DNA from: Candidatus Omnitrophota bacterium
Lineage (GTDB): Bacteria > Omnitrophota > Gorgyraeia > Duberdicusellales > Duberdicusellaceae
NCBI GenBank assembly: GCA_021159015.1
Contig: JAGGSQ010000067.1
Span: 1-36,406, forward strand
Direction of reading: 5' to 3'
Length of the DNA stretch: 36,406 nt
In this document: positions 15,980 through 28,093 of the stretch, one piece after another
How positions within the stretch are numbered: the stretch's first letter is position 1
Layout of the letters: every line of letters starts with the position of its first letter
The notes under the pieces: model-generated
What the model was told of the DNA's origin: nothing
What the model saw: only the letters and a program-made list of their open reading frames with translations
Database searches by the model: none
Made by a program: the position numbers and the translations under genes

Positions 15980-16960
15980 TTACTTTTCTTCTGCTTCATA
16001 CCTAATGCGCGGGTCAGCCAAAGCATAACCGATGTCCGCCAGGAGATTACCCAGAAGCGTAAGCACCGCCCCGATAACTAAAAGCCCCATAATTAAAGGG
16101 TAGTCTCTGGCCATAACTCCTTCGTAAAAAAGCCTTCCCATGCCGGGAAGGGAAAAAATTGTCTCAAATATTACGCTTCCTCCCAGAAGCCCCGGCACCG
16201 AAAGCCCCAAAATTGTGATTACGGGAAGAAGCGCATTCCTTAGGGCATGGCGCAATAGAATCAGCCGCTGCGGCAGGCCTTTAGCCCGGGCCAAGATGAT
16301 AAATTTAGACGAAAGGGCGGTATGCATCTCCTCCCGCACATAACGGGAAATTCCCGCCAGCGCCCCAAAAGTAGAAACAAAAATCGGCAGGACCAAATGG
16401 CGCGCCAAATCCCACACTTTGCCCGCCCAGGAATAATAAGGAAAATCGACCGAAACCAGTCCTGATACCGGCACAATCTGCCAATGAACCGCCAGAGTTT
16501 GCATAAGTAAGAGGGCCAGCCAAAAAGAAGGGAAAGAAAAACCTACAAAGACAAAAACCGTTATCGCCCTATCCAGGCCGCTGCCCTTCTTCAAAGCACC
16601 TATTATGCCTAAAGGCAGGGCTATAAGAAAAATAATGAAGAGAGAGATAAGGTTGATAAAAAGCGTAAGGGGAATCCGCTCTTTAATTTTATCAATCACC
16701 CGCCGCCCGTCTAAAAGAGATACGCCAAAATCAAACCGCACTATTCTCCTTAGCCAGTCTAAATACTGCTGAATAAGCGGTTTGTCCAGGCCGTAGATTT
16801 TAGTAAGCTTGGCTTTTACCTCTAAACTTACCTTAGGATTAAACACCACCCCTCCTAAAGGAGAGCCGGGCGAAAGATGGATAACCAAGAAAGAAACCAG
16901 ACTGATACCTACGAGAAGAAAAACTATATTGAAGAGGCGCCTAATGATAAATCTTAACAT
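15980..16960 (-). CDS. oppB: Peptide/nickel ABC importer permease (OppB/DppB type)
   Basis: The 326-residue membrane protein begins with [20 protein letters not shown], the standard N-terminal helix of OppB permeases, followed by [12 protein letters not shown]. Six membrane segments are evident. The conserved cytoplasmic loop [20 protein letters not shown]-like segment (about 208-227) is the EAA motif that docks on the ATPases. The C-terminus [18 protein letters not shown] and DYPLIMG is highly typical. It follows the binding-protein gene by 12 bp and is separated from oppC by a hairpin repeat. Confidence 0.9.
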   Translation of the reverse strand: MLRFIIRRLFNIVFLLVGISLVSFLVIHLSPGSPLGGVVFNPKVSLEVKAKLTKIYGLDKPLIQQYLDWLRRIVRFDFGVSLLDGRRVIDKIKERIPLTLFINLISLFIIFLIALPLGIIGALKKGSGLDRAITVFVFVGFSFPSFWLALLLMQTLAVHWQIVPVSGLVSVDFPYYSWAGKVWDLARHLVLPIFVSTFGALAGISRYVREEMHTALSSKFIILARAKGLPQRLILLRHALRNALLPVITILGLSVPGLLGGSVIFETIFSLPGMGRLFYEGVMARDYPLIMGLLVIGAVLTLLGNLLADIGYALADPRIRYEAEEK

Positions 16961-16972
16961 AAGACTTTAAGA

Positions 16973-18580
16973 CTAAAACATATATTTACGCTCTTGCTTC
17001 TCTACCCACCAGTCAATAAAGTTATAAAAATAGCCGCTGCGAGCCGGCTTTACTCCCCGAAAGCGGCGGTGCAGGCAACTAAGGCTGTAAGGCACGGCAA
17101 TAAACATATAAGGCTGGTCCTCGTAAATAAGCCGGGCCACCTGAGTATAAATGGCTTTGCGTTTTTCTCTATCAAAAGTTCTGCGCCCGGCAAGAAGCAG
17201 TTTGTCCACCTCGGGGTTATTGTAGCCTACAAAGTTAAACTCGCCGGGGGCGGTTTTTTTCGAATAAAATATATCATAAAGGTCCGGGTCGAAAGACAAA
17301 GACCATCCTAAGAGTACGGCGTCAAAATTGCGCTGGTTTATCACCCTTTCTATAAATACCGACCATTCCACTACTTTTATATCTACTCCGATTCCCACTT
17401 TTTTCAATTGGTGCTGAATTATCTCAGCTATCTTCTGGCGCAGGAAAGAACCCTGGTTGGTAGTTATGGTAAAACGAAACTTTTTCCCTTCCTTTTCCAG
17501 AATACCATCGCCATCCCTGTCCTGCCAGCCAGCCTCCTCCAGCAGGCGGCGGGCCTTCTCAAGGCTGTAAGAAGCCGGCTTGAGGCTTTCACTATAAGCC
17601 CAGCTTTGAGGCGTAAAAGGGCCGTTAGAAACCAGAGCTTGAGAGTGATAAATGGATTTTACTATTTCTTTTTTGTCCACGGCAAAATTCAATGCCCGGC
17701 GCACTTTCTTATCAGAGAAAAGAGGGTTTTCGAGATTATAGCCTAAGTAAATAAAACTATGGGAAGGCAGACGGAATTTGAGAAAGTTTTTTCTAAAAAG
17801 AGCGCTTTTAGCATTAACTACATACTGCAGGGGTGTAAGCGAGGCGTTGTCTACTGCCTGCGAGAGTACTTCTAAGAAAAGGGTAGCAGAATCGGGAATA
17901 ATCCTGAAAATAACTCTTTCTATAAAGGGAGGATACTCAAAATAATTTTTATTCGCCCGCAGTTCTATCAGCTGCTGATGTTTCCAGCGCACAAGCTCAT
18001 AAGGACCTGTGCCTATAGGGTTTTCCCAGAAACGCAGTTTAGATAAATCTTTATCTTCGAGGAGGTGTTTAGGAATAATAGACATAGTCCAGCTGGCCAG
18101 AGCCGGCGCAAAGGGGTGGGTATATTTTACTTCTACGGTGTATTTGTCCAGAGCCTTAATAGCGCTTATTCTTTTAAAATCGCCGCTGTAAGGAGTGGGG
18201 ACTCTGGGGTCAACTAGTTTTTGGTAGGTAAAAATAACGTCTTGAGCGCTAAATTCTACCCCATCCTGCCACTTAACCCTGCGGCGCAGATGAAAAATAA
18301 GAGTCCTGCCTCCATCTTTTATTTCCCAGCTCTCGGCTAAGTCTCCTTTAAGCTTTAAGTCTTTATCGTATTTGAGAAGGCCGTTAAAAATAAAAGAGCA
18401 CACCTCGGCGGAAGCAGAATCGGAAGCTAAGATAGGAATTAGAGTCCTTACGCCTGCCCCCATACCAATAACTAATGTCCCGCCTCTTTCTTTAGAAAAA
18501 GCGCTAAGGTTAGAAAGGATGAGACTGAGAAAAAAGAAAATATTGACTACCAGTTTAAGATTGCGGCTTGGAAGCCTCAC
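16973..18580 (-). CDS. oppA: Periplasmic solute-binding protein of peptide ABC importer
   Basis: The 535-residue SBP_bac_5 family protein has a Sec signal peptide (MRLPSRNLKLVVNIFFFLSL to about residue 29, then KERGGTLVIG). It has the family core: DLAESWEIKDGGRTLIFHLR with KWQDG and DVIFTYQKL, then FWENPIGTGPY, KVRRALNFAVDKKEIV and a C-terminal FNFVGYNNPEVDKLL. No lipobox Cys is apparent at the signal end, so it is likely soluble in the periplasm. It ends in TAG. Its start overlaps the secG gene by 26 bp in another frame, which links transporter expression to the glycolytic/secG block. It captures substrate and delivers it to the OppBC channel. Confidence 0.9.
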   Translation of the reverse strand: MRLPSRNLKLVVNIFFFLSLILSNLSAFSKERGGTLVIGMGAGVRTLIPILASDSASAEVCSFIFNGLLKYDKDLKLKGDLAESWEIKDGGRTLIFHLRRRVKWQDGVEFSAQDVIFTYQKLVDPRVPTPYSGDFKRISAIKALDKYTVEVKYTHPFAPALASWTMSIIPKHLLEDKDLSKLRFWENPIGTGPYELVRWKHQQLIELRANKNYFEYPPFIERVIFRIIPDSATLFLEVLSQAVDNASLTPLQYVVNAKSALFRKNFLKFRLPSHSFIYLGYNLENPLFSDKKVRRALNFAVDKKEIVKSIYHSQALVSNGPFTPQSWAYSESLKPASYSLEKARRLLEEAGWQDRDGDGILEKEGKKFRFTITTNQGSFLRQKIAEIIQHQLKKVGIGVDIKVVEWSVFIERVINQRNFDAVLLGWSLSFDPDLYDIFYSKKTAPGEFNFVGYNNPEVDKLLLAGRRTFDREKRKAIYTQVARLIYEDQPYMFIAVPYSLSCLHRRFRGVKPARSGYFYNFIDWWVEKQERKYMF

Positions 18581-18899
18581 TTTTCTGGCCGGGTTTAGCA
18601 GCAGGATTAGTATTAGATTTTGGAGAAGAAGTTTTCTTTTCCTCTAATAAAGCCTTACGCTGCAAGATAGAACCGCCTCTTCTTTTAGAAAGAAGAGCCA
18701 AAGAAGTAGAGGTAACAAAGAAAAGTACAGCTAAGACAGTAGTGGTTTTTACCAGGAAACTGCTGGTTTTGGTACCGAACAAAGACTCAGCTCCCGCTAA
18801 AGCTTCCACCAGCCCCCCGCCGCGGCCGCGCTGGAGAAGTATTATTACTATCAGCAGTAAACAAACAATAATATGCAGAGTTAAAACCAAATTATACAT
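18555..18899 (-). CDS. secG: Protein translocase subunit SecG
   Basis: SecG is the small accessory subunit of the SecYEG channel. The 114-residue protein has two membrane helices: LVLTLHIIVCLLLIVIILLQ at 4-23 and a second at about 50-68 (VKTTTVLAVLFFVTSTSLAL). Between them is the family loop QRGRGGGLVEALAGAESLFG with TKTSSF. After the second helix comes a Ser/Lys-rich tail of about 40 residues, longer than in enteric SecG. The start overlaps the tpiA stop by 8 bp, and gap-pgk-tpiA-secG is a widespread gene order. Confidence 0.93.
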   Translation of the reverse strand: MYNLVLTLHIIVCLLLIVIILLQRGRGGGLVEALAGAESLFGTKTSSFLVKTTTVLAVLFFVTSTSLALLSKRRGGSILQRKALLEEKKTSSPKSNTNPAAKPGQKSEASKPQS

Positions 18900-19659
18900 C
18901 CAGGACGGCTCCTTCTATAATTTTAATAAACTTATCACTTTCTAAAGAAGCGCCTCCTACGAGAGCCCCGTCAATATCTTCCTCCTTAATAAGGAAAGTT
19001 ATATTTTCCGGCTTTACGCTTCCGCCGTAAATAACAAGTATATCAGAAGAGGTATCTTCAGTGTAAAGCTTTCCTATGGTTTCTCTTATAAATTTATGCA
19101 CTTCCTCTGCCTGATTGGGAGCGGCGGTTTTTCCCGTCCCAATAGCCCATACCGGCTCATAGGCAATAACTATTTTTCTTGCCTCTTCTTCCTTAATTTC
19201 TTCCAAAGCCCCTCTTAACTGCCGCTCTACCACTTCTATAGTCTTGCCCGCTTCTCTTTCTTCCAGTCTTTCTCCCACGCAAACAATAGGCAAGATTCCT
19301 TCCCTTAAAGCTGCTTTTATCTTTTTGTTGACATTTTCATCGCTTTCGCAGAAATAAGCCCTTCTTTCCGAATGCCCCAAAATTACATAACTGCATCCGG
19401 CGTCTTTAAGCATAAGCGGAGAAACTTCACCGGTAAAAGCCCCTTCTTTTTCCCAGAACATATTCTGGGCGGCAAGTTTGACAGGAGTAGAAGCAATAAT
19501 ATCTGCTACCGCGGCCAGAGCGGTAAAAGGAGGCGCCAGGACTATTTCAGCTCTGTCAAAGTCATAGAAACGCCGCTTAATTTCATTAGCTAGTTCGGCC
19601 GCTTCTTTAATACTTTTATGCATTTTCCAATTGCCGGCAATAAAAGGTTTTCTCTTCAT
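18892..19659 (-). CDS. tpiA: Triosephosphate isomerase
   Basis: TpiA interconverts glyceraldehyde 3-phosphate and dihydroxyacetone phosphate in glycolysis. The 255-residue protein shows all active-site motifs: GNWKMHKS (Lys at 12), the electrophilic His in ILGHSERR, and catalytic Glu in AYEPVWAIGTG. The phosphate-binding loop YGGSVKPEN and GALVGGASL close the barrel. It starts 2 bp after the pgk stop and overlaps secG. Confidence 0.97.
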   Translation of the reverse strand: MKRKPFIAGNWKMHKSIKEAAELANEIKRRFYDFDRAEIVLAPPFTALAAVADIIASTPVKLAAQNMFWEKEGAFTGEVSPLMLKDAGCSYVILGHSERRAYFCESDENVNKKIKAALREGILPIVCVGERLEEREAGKTIEVVERQLRGALEEIKEEEARKIVIAYEPVWAIGTGKTAAPNQAEEVHKFIRETIGKLYTEDTSSDILVIYGGSVKPENITFLIKEEDIDGALVGGASLESDKFIKIIEGAVLDV

Positions 19660-19661
19660 TA

Positions 19662-20843
19662 CTACTTATCCTTTATTATACTTAGGCCGGGAAGTTCCTT
19701 TCCCTCTAAAAACTCCAGAGAAGCTCCCCCGCCGGTAGAAACCCAGGTGACTTTATCTTTAATGCCAAACTTTTTAGCCGCACTGGCCGAATCTCCCCCT
19801 CCTACTACTACTACCGCCGAAATCTCAGCCAGAAAAAGAGCTATTTCTTTAGTGCCGCGGGCATACTCGTCTTTTTCAAATATTCCCAGCGGCCCGTTCC
19901 AGAGAACTGTTTTCGCCCCCCTAAGCTCTTCTTTAAACCTTTCTATACTTTTAGGCCCCACATCTACCCCCAGAAAACCCTCAGGAATCTCTTCCCTATC
20001 TGTGACTCTGGCAGAAGCAGGATTATCTAAGCTCTCTACTACTAAATGGTCCAGAGGCAAAATAATCTTCACTCCCTTTTCCTCTGCCTTCTTTAAAATG
20101 TCTCCCGCCAACGTGAGCCTGTCTTCTTCCAAACGGGAGGAGCCGATATTTTTGCCCTGTGCCTTTAAAAATGTGTAGCTCATTGCCCCGCCAATAATAA
20201 TAACATCAACTTTATCCAGCAGGTTTTCAATAACGCCGATTTTATCAGAAACTTTCGCCCCTCCTAAGATAGCCACAAAAGGCTTATCAGGATGGTAAGC
20301 TACTTTGCCTAAGTTCTCAATTTCTTTCTCCATTAAGAAACCTATAGCAGCGGGAAGGAACCTGGCAATAATAGTAGTAGAAGCGTGGGCTCTGTGAGCG
20401 GTGCCAAAGGCATCATTAATATAAACATCGGCCAGCTCGGCCAGTTTCTTAGCAAATTCTTCCTCTCCTTTTGTCTCCTCGGGATGAAAACGCAGATTTT
20501 CCAGAAGCACAACCCTGGCCGCAAAAGAATCTATTTCTTTTTTAACTGCTTCACCTACACAGTCGTCTAATTTCAGAACTTCCTCCCCCAGAAGCTCCTG
20601 AAGGCGCTTCGCTACCGGGTTCATACGCAGTTCATCTACCACTTTTCCTTTGGGCCGTCCCAGATGACTCATAAGAATAAGTTTACGGGGATTCTGACTC
20701 AGGATATATTTTATTGTCGGTAAAGCTGCCTGGATGCGCGCATCGTCGCTTATTTTACCTTCTTTCAGAGGAACGTTGAAATCTACCCTTACCATAACCT
20801 TCTTGCCTTTAAGTTCTAAATCTTTAACGCTGAGTTTGGCCAT
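19662..20843 (-). CDS. pgk: Phosphoglycerate kinase
   Basis: Phosphoglycerate kinase makes ATP from 1,3-bisphosphoglycerate. The 393-residue protein starts with KVMVRVDFNVPL (signature 1), then RKLILMSHLGRPKG and VVLLENLRFHPEE. The C-terminal nucleotide domain has FVAILGGAKVSDKI, VLWNGPLGIFE and VVVGGGDSASAAKK, then STGGGASLEFLEG. Length and motifs are standard for monomeric bacterial Pgk. It lies 12 bp after gap and 2 bp before tpiA. Confidence 0.97.
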   Translation of the reverse strand: MAKLSVKDLELKGKKVMVRVDFNVPLKEGKISDDARIQAALPTIKYILSQNPRKLILMSHLGRPKGKVVDELRMNPVAKRLQELLGEEVLKLDDCVGEAVKKEIDSFAARVVLLENLRFHPEETKGEEEFAKKLAELADVYINDAFGTAHRAHASTTIIARFLPAAIGFLMEKEIENLGKVAYHPDKPFVAILGGAKVSDKIGVIENLLDKVDVIIIGGAMSYTFLKAQGKNIGSSRLEEDRLTLAGDILKKAEEKGVKIILPLDHLVVESLDNPASARVTDREEIPEGFLGVDVGPKSIERFKEELRGAKTVLWNGPLGIFEKDEYARGTKEIALFLAEISAVVVVGGGDSASAAKKFGIKDKVTWVSTGGGASLEFLEGKELPGLSIIKDK

Positions 20844-20855
20844 GTTGTCTCCTTT

Positions 20856-23569
<2,714 letters not shown>

Positions 23570-23584
23570 AATCCCCTTCCTTTC

Positions 23585-24592
23585 TTAGACACTTAATTCT
23601 TTCCTGAGATATTTCGCTGCTTCTTCCGGGGGTGTCTGCACCACGTAAAAACCGCTCCCCCACTCAAAACCCGCTACGCGGTTGAGTTTAGGCATAATCT
23701 CTATATGCCAATGATAACCGCCAGGCATTTCTATAATATTTACAGGACAAGTATGAATTATATAATTATAAGGCGGATTGTCCAGAACTTCTTTTATCCG
23801 CCCCATAGTTTGCTTTAGAATAGAGGCAAGATAAGGCTTTTCTTCCTGGGGCATAAAGCCAAAATCACAATTGTGATTAACAGGGATAATCCACACTTCA
23901 AAAGGAAAACGCCCAAACAAAGGACAAAAAGCTATGAAATAGCGGTTCTGAAAGATAATCCTTTCCCCGTTTCCTCTTTCCTGAGAAATGATATCACAAA
24001 ATATACAGCGCTCATGATATCCTATATAACGCGCCGCGCCTTTAAGTTCCTCCCGCACATTTTTAGGCACCATAGGCAGAGCAATAAGCTGAGAGTGCCC
24101 ATGTTCCAGAGAAGAGCCGGCAATAGAGCCAAAGTTTTTAAATATAAGAATATAGCGAAAACGCCTGTCTTTTCTTAAATCCAGACTGCGGGAAAGATAC
24201 GTGTCAATAACAAACTGAATTTCTTCCTCTTCCAGCTCTGAAAGCCCTTTGTAGTGATGGGGGCTGTCAATTATTACTTCGTGCGCTCCGATACCGCGCG
24301 ATTTGTCATATACGCCCTCGCCTCTTTTGTCTAATTCTCCCTCTATCTTAAGCGCAGGAAATTTATTGGGCACCACTCTTACTTTCCATCCAGGGCTGTT
24401 CGGCGCGCCGCCCTCAGGCCTTATAGCTTCAATTTCCGGAGGAGTCATATGCTCATGGCCGTAGCAAAAAGGACAGTTTTCTTCCCCCTTAAACTCATCG
24501 TGAACCACCTCAAAATCTTTAGGAGTAAAAGGAGCTTCTTTGTTAACAATAACCCAGCGTCCCGTAATGGGGTCTCTTCTTAATTCCGGCAT
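23585..24592 (-). CDS. galT: Galactose-1-phosphate uridylyltransferase (active-type paralogue)
   Basis: GalT of the HIT superfamily swaps UMP between UDP-glucose and galactose 1-phosphate in the Leloir pathway. The 335-residue protein has zinc ligands CPFC at 40-43 and CIFC at 196-199. The active-site EHGHSQ is at 163-168, so His166 would be the uridylylated nucleophile. WKVRVVPNKFPAL is the conserved substrate strand, and YHWHIEIMPKL the C-terminal HIT-like motif. It is the downstream member of a tandem pair, starting 1 bp after the paralogue's stop, and precedes the DUF4139 gene by 15 bp. The family also contains ADP-glucose phosphorylases, so the exact sugar phosphate is uncertain. Confidence 0.85.
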   Translation of the reverse strand: MPELRRDPITGRWVIVNKEAPFTPKDFEVVHDEFKGEENCPFCYGHEHMTPPEIEAIRPEGGAPNSPGWKVRVVPNKFPALKIEGELDKRGEGVYDKSRGIGAHEVIIDSPHHYKGLSELEEEEIQFVIDTYLSRSLDLRKDRRFRYILIFKNFGSIAGSSLEHGHSQLIALPMVPKNVREELKGAARYIGYHERCIFCDIISQERGNGERIIFQNRYFIAFCPLFGRFPFEVWIIPVNHNCDFGFMPQEEKPYLASILKQTMGRIKEVLDNPPYNYIIHTCPVNIIEMPGGYHWHIEIMPKLNRVAGFEWGSGFYVVQTPPEEAAKYLRKELSV

Positions 24593-24593
24593 A

Positions 24594-25613
24594 TTATTTT
24601 TCCTCTCTTAAATATTTAGCTGCCTCCTCGGATGGCACAGGACAAATATAGAACCCTGTCCCCCATTCAAAACCCGCTACCTGCGTAAGACGGGGAATAA
24701 TCTCAATATGCCAATGATAATCATCTTCGATAGTAGTCCAATAGCCTTTATGTTCTCTTCGGAAAGGGGCGGTATGAAATACATAATTATAAGGCGGATC
24801 ATTAAGAAGACTCTTCAGTTTAGTAAGAATCTTCTTTAGAACTACGGCTAGATTTTTCTTTTCCTCCTCATCAATACGAGAAAAATCCGGCCGGTGTTTT
24901 TTGGGCAGAATCCATACCTCAAAAGGAAAACGCGGCGCAAAAGGCGTTATAGCTACTATGCCGTCTTCTTCCAACACCACCCGCCGGCCGTCTTCCAGCT
25001 CCTGTCTGATTATATCGCAAAAGATGCAACGCTCATGATAATCATAATAACGACGTGCCCCTTCCAATTCTTCTTTTACTCGTTTTAGGTTTACCGGCGT
25101 AGCAATAATCTGAGAACGCGAATGCCTTATTTTGCTTCCTCCTGCCTTGTAGCCGTAATTTTTAAAGATTAAAACATACTTTATTGCCTCATCCTTTTCC
25201 AGTTCCTTGGTTCTTTGAATGTAAGCAGAAAACACTGCTTCTATCTGGCTTGAGTCCAAATCAGCCATATTGGCAATATGCTGGGGCGTCTCTATAACTA
25301 CATCATGGCTGCCCCTGGCTCCAATTAAATCAAACAGCCCTATGCCTTTCCGCCATAGTTCAGCGTCTCTCTTTAAAAAAGGACTAATACTGGGGATAAC
25401 TCTTACCTGCCAACCAGGACCATTAGGCTTCCCCTGAGAACGAAGAGCAAGTATTTCCGGCGGTGTAGAATCTTCTCTGCCAGCACAAAAAGGACATTCG
25501 GCAGGATTTTCGGCTGGTTCTTCTACTTTTTTAAAATCATGCGGACGCTTGCCTCTTTCGGTAGAAATAATTACCCAGCGGCCAATTATAGGGTCTTTCC
25601 TTAACTCCGGCAT
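24594..25613 (-). CDS. GalT-like paralogue lacking the nucleophilic histidine
   Basis: The 339-residue protein is colinear with its neighbour: both start MPELR, both have zinc pairs CPFC (40-43) and CIFC, and both end with a HWHIEI...GFEWGTGFY segment. But the active-site loop is RHSRSQ instead of EHGHSQ, so Arg166 replaces the nucleophilic His. The substrate strand has changed from VPNKFPAL to IPSISPFL. It therefore should not form the usual uridylyl-His intermediate. It may be a phosphorylase-like or other nucleotidyl-transfer enzyme, or a partner of the active copy. It is the first gene behind the promoter at 25641-25668. Confidence 0.78.
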   Translation of the reverse strand: MPELRKDPIIGRWVIISTERGKRPHDFKKVEEPAENPAECPFCAGREDSTPPEILALRSQGKPNGPGWQVRVIPSISPFLKRDAELWRKGIGLFDLIGARGSHDVVIETPQHIANMADLDSSQIEAVFSAYIQRTKELEKDEAIKYVLIFKNYGYKAGGSKIRHSRSQIIATPVNLKRVKEELEGARRYYDYHERCIFCDIIRQELEDGRRVVLEEDGIVAITPFAPRFPFEVWILPKKHRPDFSRIDEEEKKNLAVVLKKILTKLKSLLNDPPYNYVFHTAPFRREHKGYWTTIEDDYHWHIEIIPRLTQVAGFEWGTGFYICPVPSEEAAKYLREEK

Positions 25614-25640
25614 ATTAATTTTTGCTAGATTTAGCTAACT

Positions 25641-25668
25641 ATTATAACAAACCCCTCTAGAATTACAA
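25641..25668 (-). promoter_or_regulatory. Sigma-70-type promoter of the long metabolic operon
   Basis: On the minus strand TTGTAA (25668-25663), a 16-base spacer and TATAAT (25646-25641) lie 28 bases before the first GalT-like start. The 86-bp gap is otherwise empty. From here genes run without a clear break to the NUDIX stop at 12901. Confidence 0.7.
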
Positions 25669-25699
25669 TGTTTAAAATAAATTTCTTGCCTGGACAGCT

Positions 25700-26542
25700 T
25701 TACTTAAAATAGCTGAGAATCTTTACCAGCTGTGGCCGCAAATCACACCGGTGTAAAACCATATCTACCAGGCCATGCTGCAAGGAAAATTCTGCTCTTT
25801 GAAAGCCTTCGGGAAGTTTCTGCCTTATAGTCTGCTCAATCACCCGCGGACCAGTAAAACCAATCAAGGCCCCCTTCTCGGCAATAGTGATATCGCCCAG
25901 GCCGGCAAAAGAAGCTAAGACTCCGGCCATAGTAGGATGGGTTAAAACCGCAATATAAGGAAAAGGGAGGGCTTTAAATTTTCCTAAAGCCAGAGAGGTT
26001 TTGGCCATCTGCATAAGAGAAAACATTCCCTCCTGCATTCTCGCTCCACCCCCCGAACCCGAGACAATTACTAAGGGACGCCGGAGTTCTACGGCCAGCT
26101 CTACGGCCCGCGTTATTTTTTCTCCCACCACCGAACCCATAGAACCCATAAAAAAACGCGAGTCCGTGGCTGCGAAAACAATGGGGCAACCTCCTAAAAC
26201 TGCTTCTCCATAGATAGCAGCAGAATTAAGCTGGGTTTTCTCCTTTTCTTTCTTAAGTTTATCCTCATAAGAAACCGGCTGCCTAAATTCCAAAGGATCG
26301 TCAGAAGTCATCTCTTTGTCCCGTTCCTGAAAACTGTCTTCATCTAAAAGCATTTTAACTCTTTCATATACCCCCAGGGTAAAATGCCAGTCACATTTAG
26401 GACATACTTTCAGATTATCTTCCAAGCTCTTGCTGAATATAGCTTGAGCGCACCCGGGACACTTAAGCCACAAGCCAGCCGGTATATCCTTTTTAGATTT
26501 TATGGTACGGTATTTGTTTTTCTTACGAAAAAAATTTATCAT
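25700..26542 (-). CDS. accD: Acetyl-CoA carboxylase carboxyltransferase subunit beta
   Basis: AccD forms malonyl-CoA, the first step of fatty-acid synthesis, with AccA. The 280-residue protein has the N-terminal zinc ribbon (Cys28, Cys31, Cys47, Cys50: CPGC and CPKC), then the carboxyltransferase core with IVSGSGGGARMQEGMFSLMQ, PTMAGVLASFAGLGD and IGFTGPRVIEQT (oxyanion region). Its start overlaps the DUF1015 gene by 4 bp. It lies in the chaperone operon's downstream extension; accA is not in the window. Confidence 0.95.
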   Translation of the reverse strand: MINFFRKKNKYRTIKSKKDIPAGLWLKCPGCAQAIFSKSLEDNLKVCPKCDWHFTLGVYERVKMLLDEDSFQERDKEMTSDDPLEFRQPVSYEDKLKKEKEKTQLNSAAIYGEAVLGGCPIVFAATDSRFFMGSMGSVVGEKITRAVELAVELRRPLVIVSGSGGGARMQEGMFSLMQMAKTSLALGKFKALPFPYIAVLTHPTMAGVLASFAGLGDITIAEKGALIGFTGPRVIEQTIRQKLPEGFQRAEFSLQHGLVDMVLHRCDLRPQLVKILSYFK

Positions 26543-27783
26543 AATTTACGCCCTACCAGTCCTGAGATAAATTTAGGATAAAAATAAGTACTCTTTTGCG
26601 GCAGTATCTTCCCTCCCAAGGCTATATTCATAATATCTTCTTTTTTACAAGGACGCAAGATAAAAGCTGTCTTCTTTTTCTCCCTGGCCAGCTTGACTGC
26701 TGCCCTGGCATCGTTATTCACGTAGATAATATCTTTTTCCTCCGGTTCTACCTTCAGTATACCTCTCAGAACCATCTGATGAAAGAGGTAAACATCCAAT
26801 TTACAGTATACAGAATTAGAACTTGAGGTGAGAAAATGGAAAATAGTTTTTTTGTCCTTCAAAGAAAAAAGCAGTGCTTTTCCTCCGGAGTAAACAATAA
26901 AAGAAAAAGTCTTTGCGCGGAGCAACTTACCATAAAGCCTCTTAAAATTTTTCGTTTTACTAATACGAAAATGCTCCTTTAATTTAGCCATTAACTCTCC
27001 AACTGTTATGTCAAGATTAATTACTCTGTGAATAGGCAAAAGAAGCAGGTTGTCATCGGCAGGGCTAATATAAGAAAGTATATAGTTTATGTCGGAATAA
27101 GTGCGGTTTTTTTTATGCTGAAGATAGAAATTTCTTGCTACCTCAAAACGATGATGGCCATCCGCAATAAGCAGGCGGCGCCTCTCGAAGTAATTCTGTA
27201 TATTTTTGATATCTTTTTTATTAGTCAGGCGCCAAAGGCGGTAATTTATTTTCTCACGGTCATTAAATTCAACCAGGGGCAGACGGTTCCTGTATTTTTT
27301 AGCCAGAAGTTTAATCAAATCTTTCTGAGCTGGCTTATAAATTACAAATACGGGGCTGAGGTTGGCTTCTACCTTCTCTAATAAATTTGTACGGTCTTCT
27401 TTGGCACGACGGTGGGTTCTCTCGTGGGGAAATATTTTGTTTTTAGCATTGAGGCGCAAAAGGCCCAGCATGCCCCAGCGGCAATAAGTCCTGCCGGAAA
27501 ACTTAAATCTCTGCTCACAGAGGTAAAAAGCCTCTTTTCTGTCTTCTTGCAAGACTCCTTCCTTAAGCCAGCGGTAAAACCTGCGTCCCAGTGCCTCATA
27601 AGTCTGATGCGGTCCTTTAAGAAGAATATTGCAAAAATTATAAGGAGAACTCTTCTTTAGATTTCTTTCCTGCTGAGGACTAATGATATCATAAGGAGGA
27701 CAACTTAAGCGGCCGATTTGTCCTAAAAGTCTTTCGTTATAAAGAAGGCCGCGAAAGGGTTTGACGGTGGTTCTACTTAGCAT
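26539..27783 (-). CDS. DUF1015 family protein
   Basis: The 414-residue protein matches DUF1015: N-terminal VKPFRGLLYN, then SCPPYDIISPQQ, the middle IFPHERTHRRAKEDRTNLL and the conserved LLIADGHHRFEVARN near 204-218. The family resembles SerC-linked serine kinases (SerK/SbnI type) and ParB-like folds; whether this copy phosphorylates serine is unknown. It starts inside the FmdB gene (overlap 11 bp) and ends with a 4-bp overlap on accD, so it belongs to the same transcript. Confidence 0.85.
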   Translation of the reverse strand: MLSRTTVKPFRGLLYNERLLGQIGRLSCPPYDIISPQQERNLKKSSPYNFCNILLKGPHQTYEALGRRFYRWLKEGVLQEDRKEAFYLCEQRFKFSGRTYCRWGMLGLLRLNAKNKIFPHERTHRRAKEDRTNLLEKVEANLSPVFVIYKPAQKDLIKLLAKKYRNRLPLVEFNDREKINYRLWRLTNKKDIKNIQNYFERRRLLIADGHHRFEVARNFYLQHKKNRTYSDINYILSYISPADDNLLLLPIHRVINLDITVGELMAKLKEHFRISKTKNFKRLYGKLLRAKTFSFIVYSGGKALLFSLKDKKTIFHFLTSSSNSVYCKLDVYLFHQMVLRGILKVEPEEKDIIYVNNDARAAVKLAREKKKTAFILRPCKKEDIMNIALGGKILPQKSTYFYPKFISGLVGRKL

Positions 27784-28072
27784 TATTATTTTTAGAAGTC
27801 TTCTCTGAGGAAGAACGGGGTGAATCTTTCTTCTGAGAACTCTGAGGCTGAGAAGCAGATGTCTTATTACTACTCTCTTTATTTTGGCTGTTTCTTTTGT
27901 AATCAGTAATATAAAACCCGCTTCCCTTAAAAATAAGGCCGGCTCCCGACCCGATTAATTTCTTTACTTCTCCTCCGCACCGCGGGCACTTTTTTACCGG
28001 CTTGTCTGTCATTTTCTGAAAAACTTCAAATATATAACCGCAAGTTTGACATTCATAATCATAATGGGGCAT
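27773..28072 (-). CDS. FmdB-type zinc ribbon protein
   Basis: A 99-residue protein with the FmdB/CxxC-CxxC zinc ribbon: MPHYDYECQTCGYIFEVFQK with the second knuckle KKCPRCGG and LIGSGAGLIFKGSGFYITDY, which is the family's fixed tail. The last 35 residues are Ser/Lys/Gln-rich and probably disordered. The family is often called a putative regulatory protein; no function is proven. It follows dnaJ by 21 bp. Its stop codon is TAG. Confidence 0.88.
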   Translation of the reverse strand: MPHYDYECQTCGYIFEVFQKMTDKPVKKCPRCGGEVKKLIGSGAGLIFKGSGFYITDYKRNSQNKESSNKTSASQPQSSQKKDSPRSSSEKTSKNNNAK

Positions 28073-28093
28073 AACAGTCCTCCCTTCTAAAGA

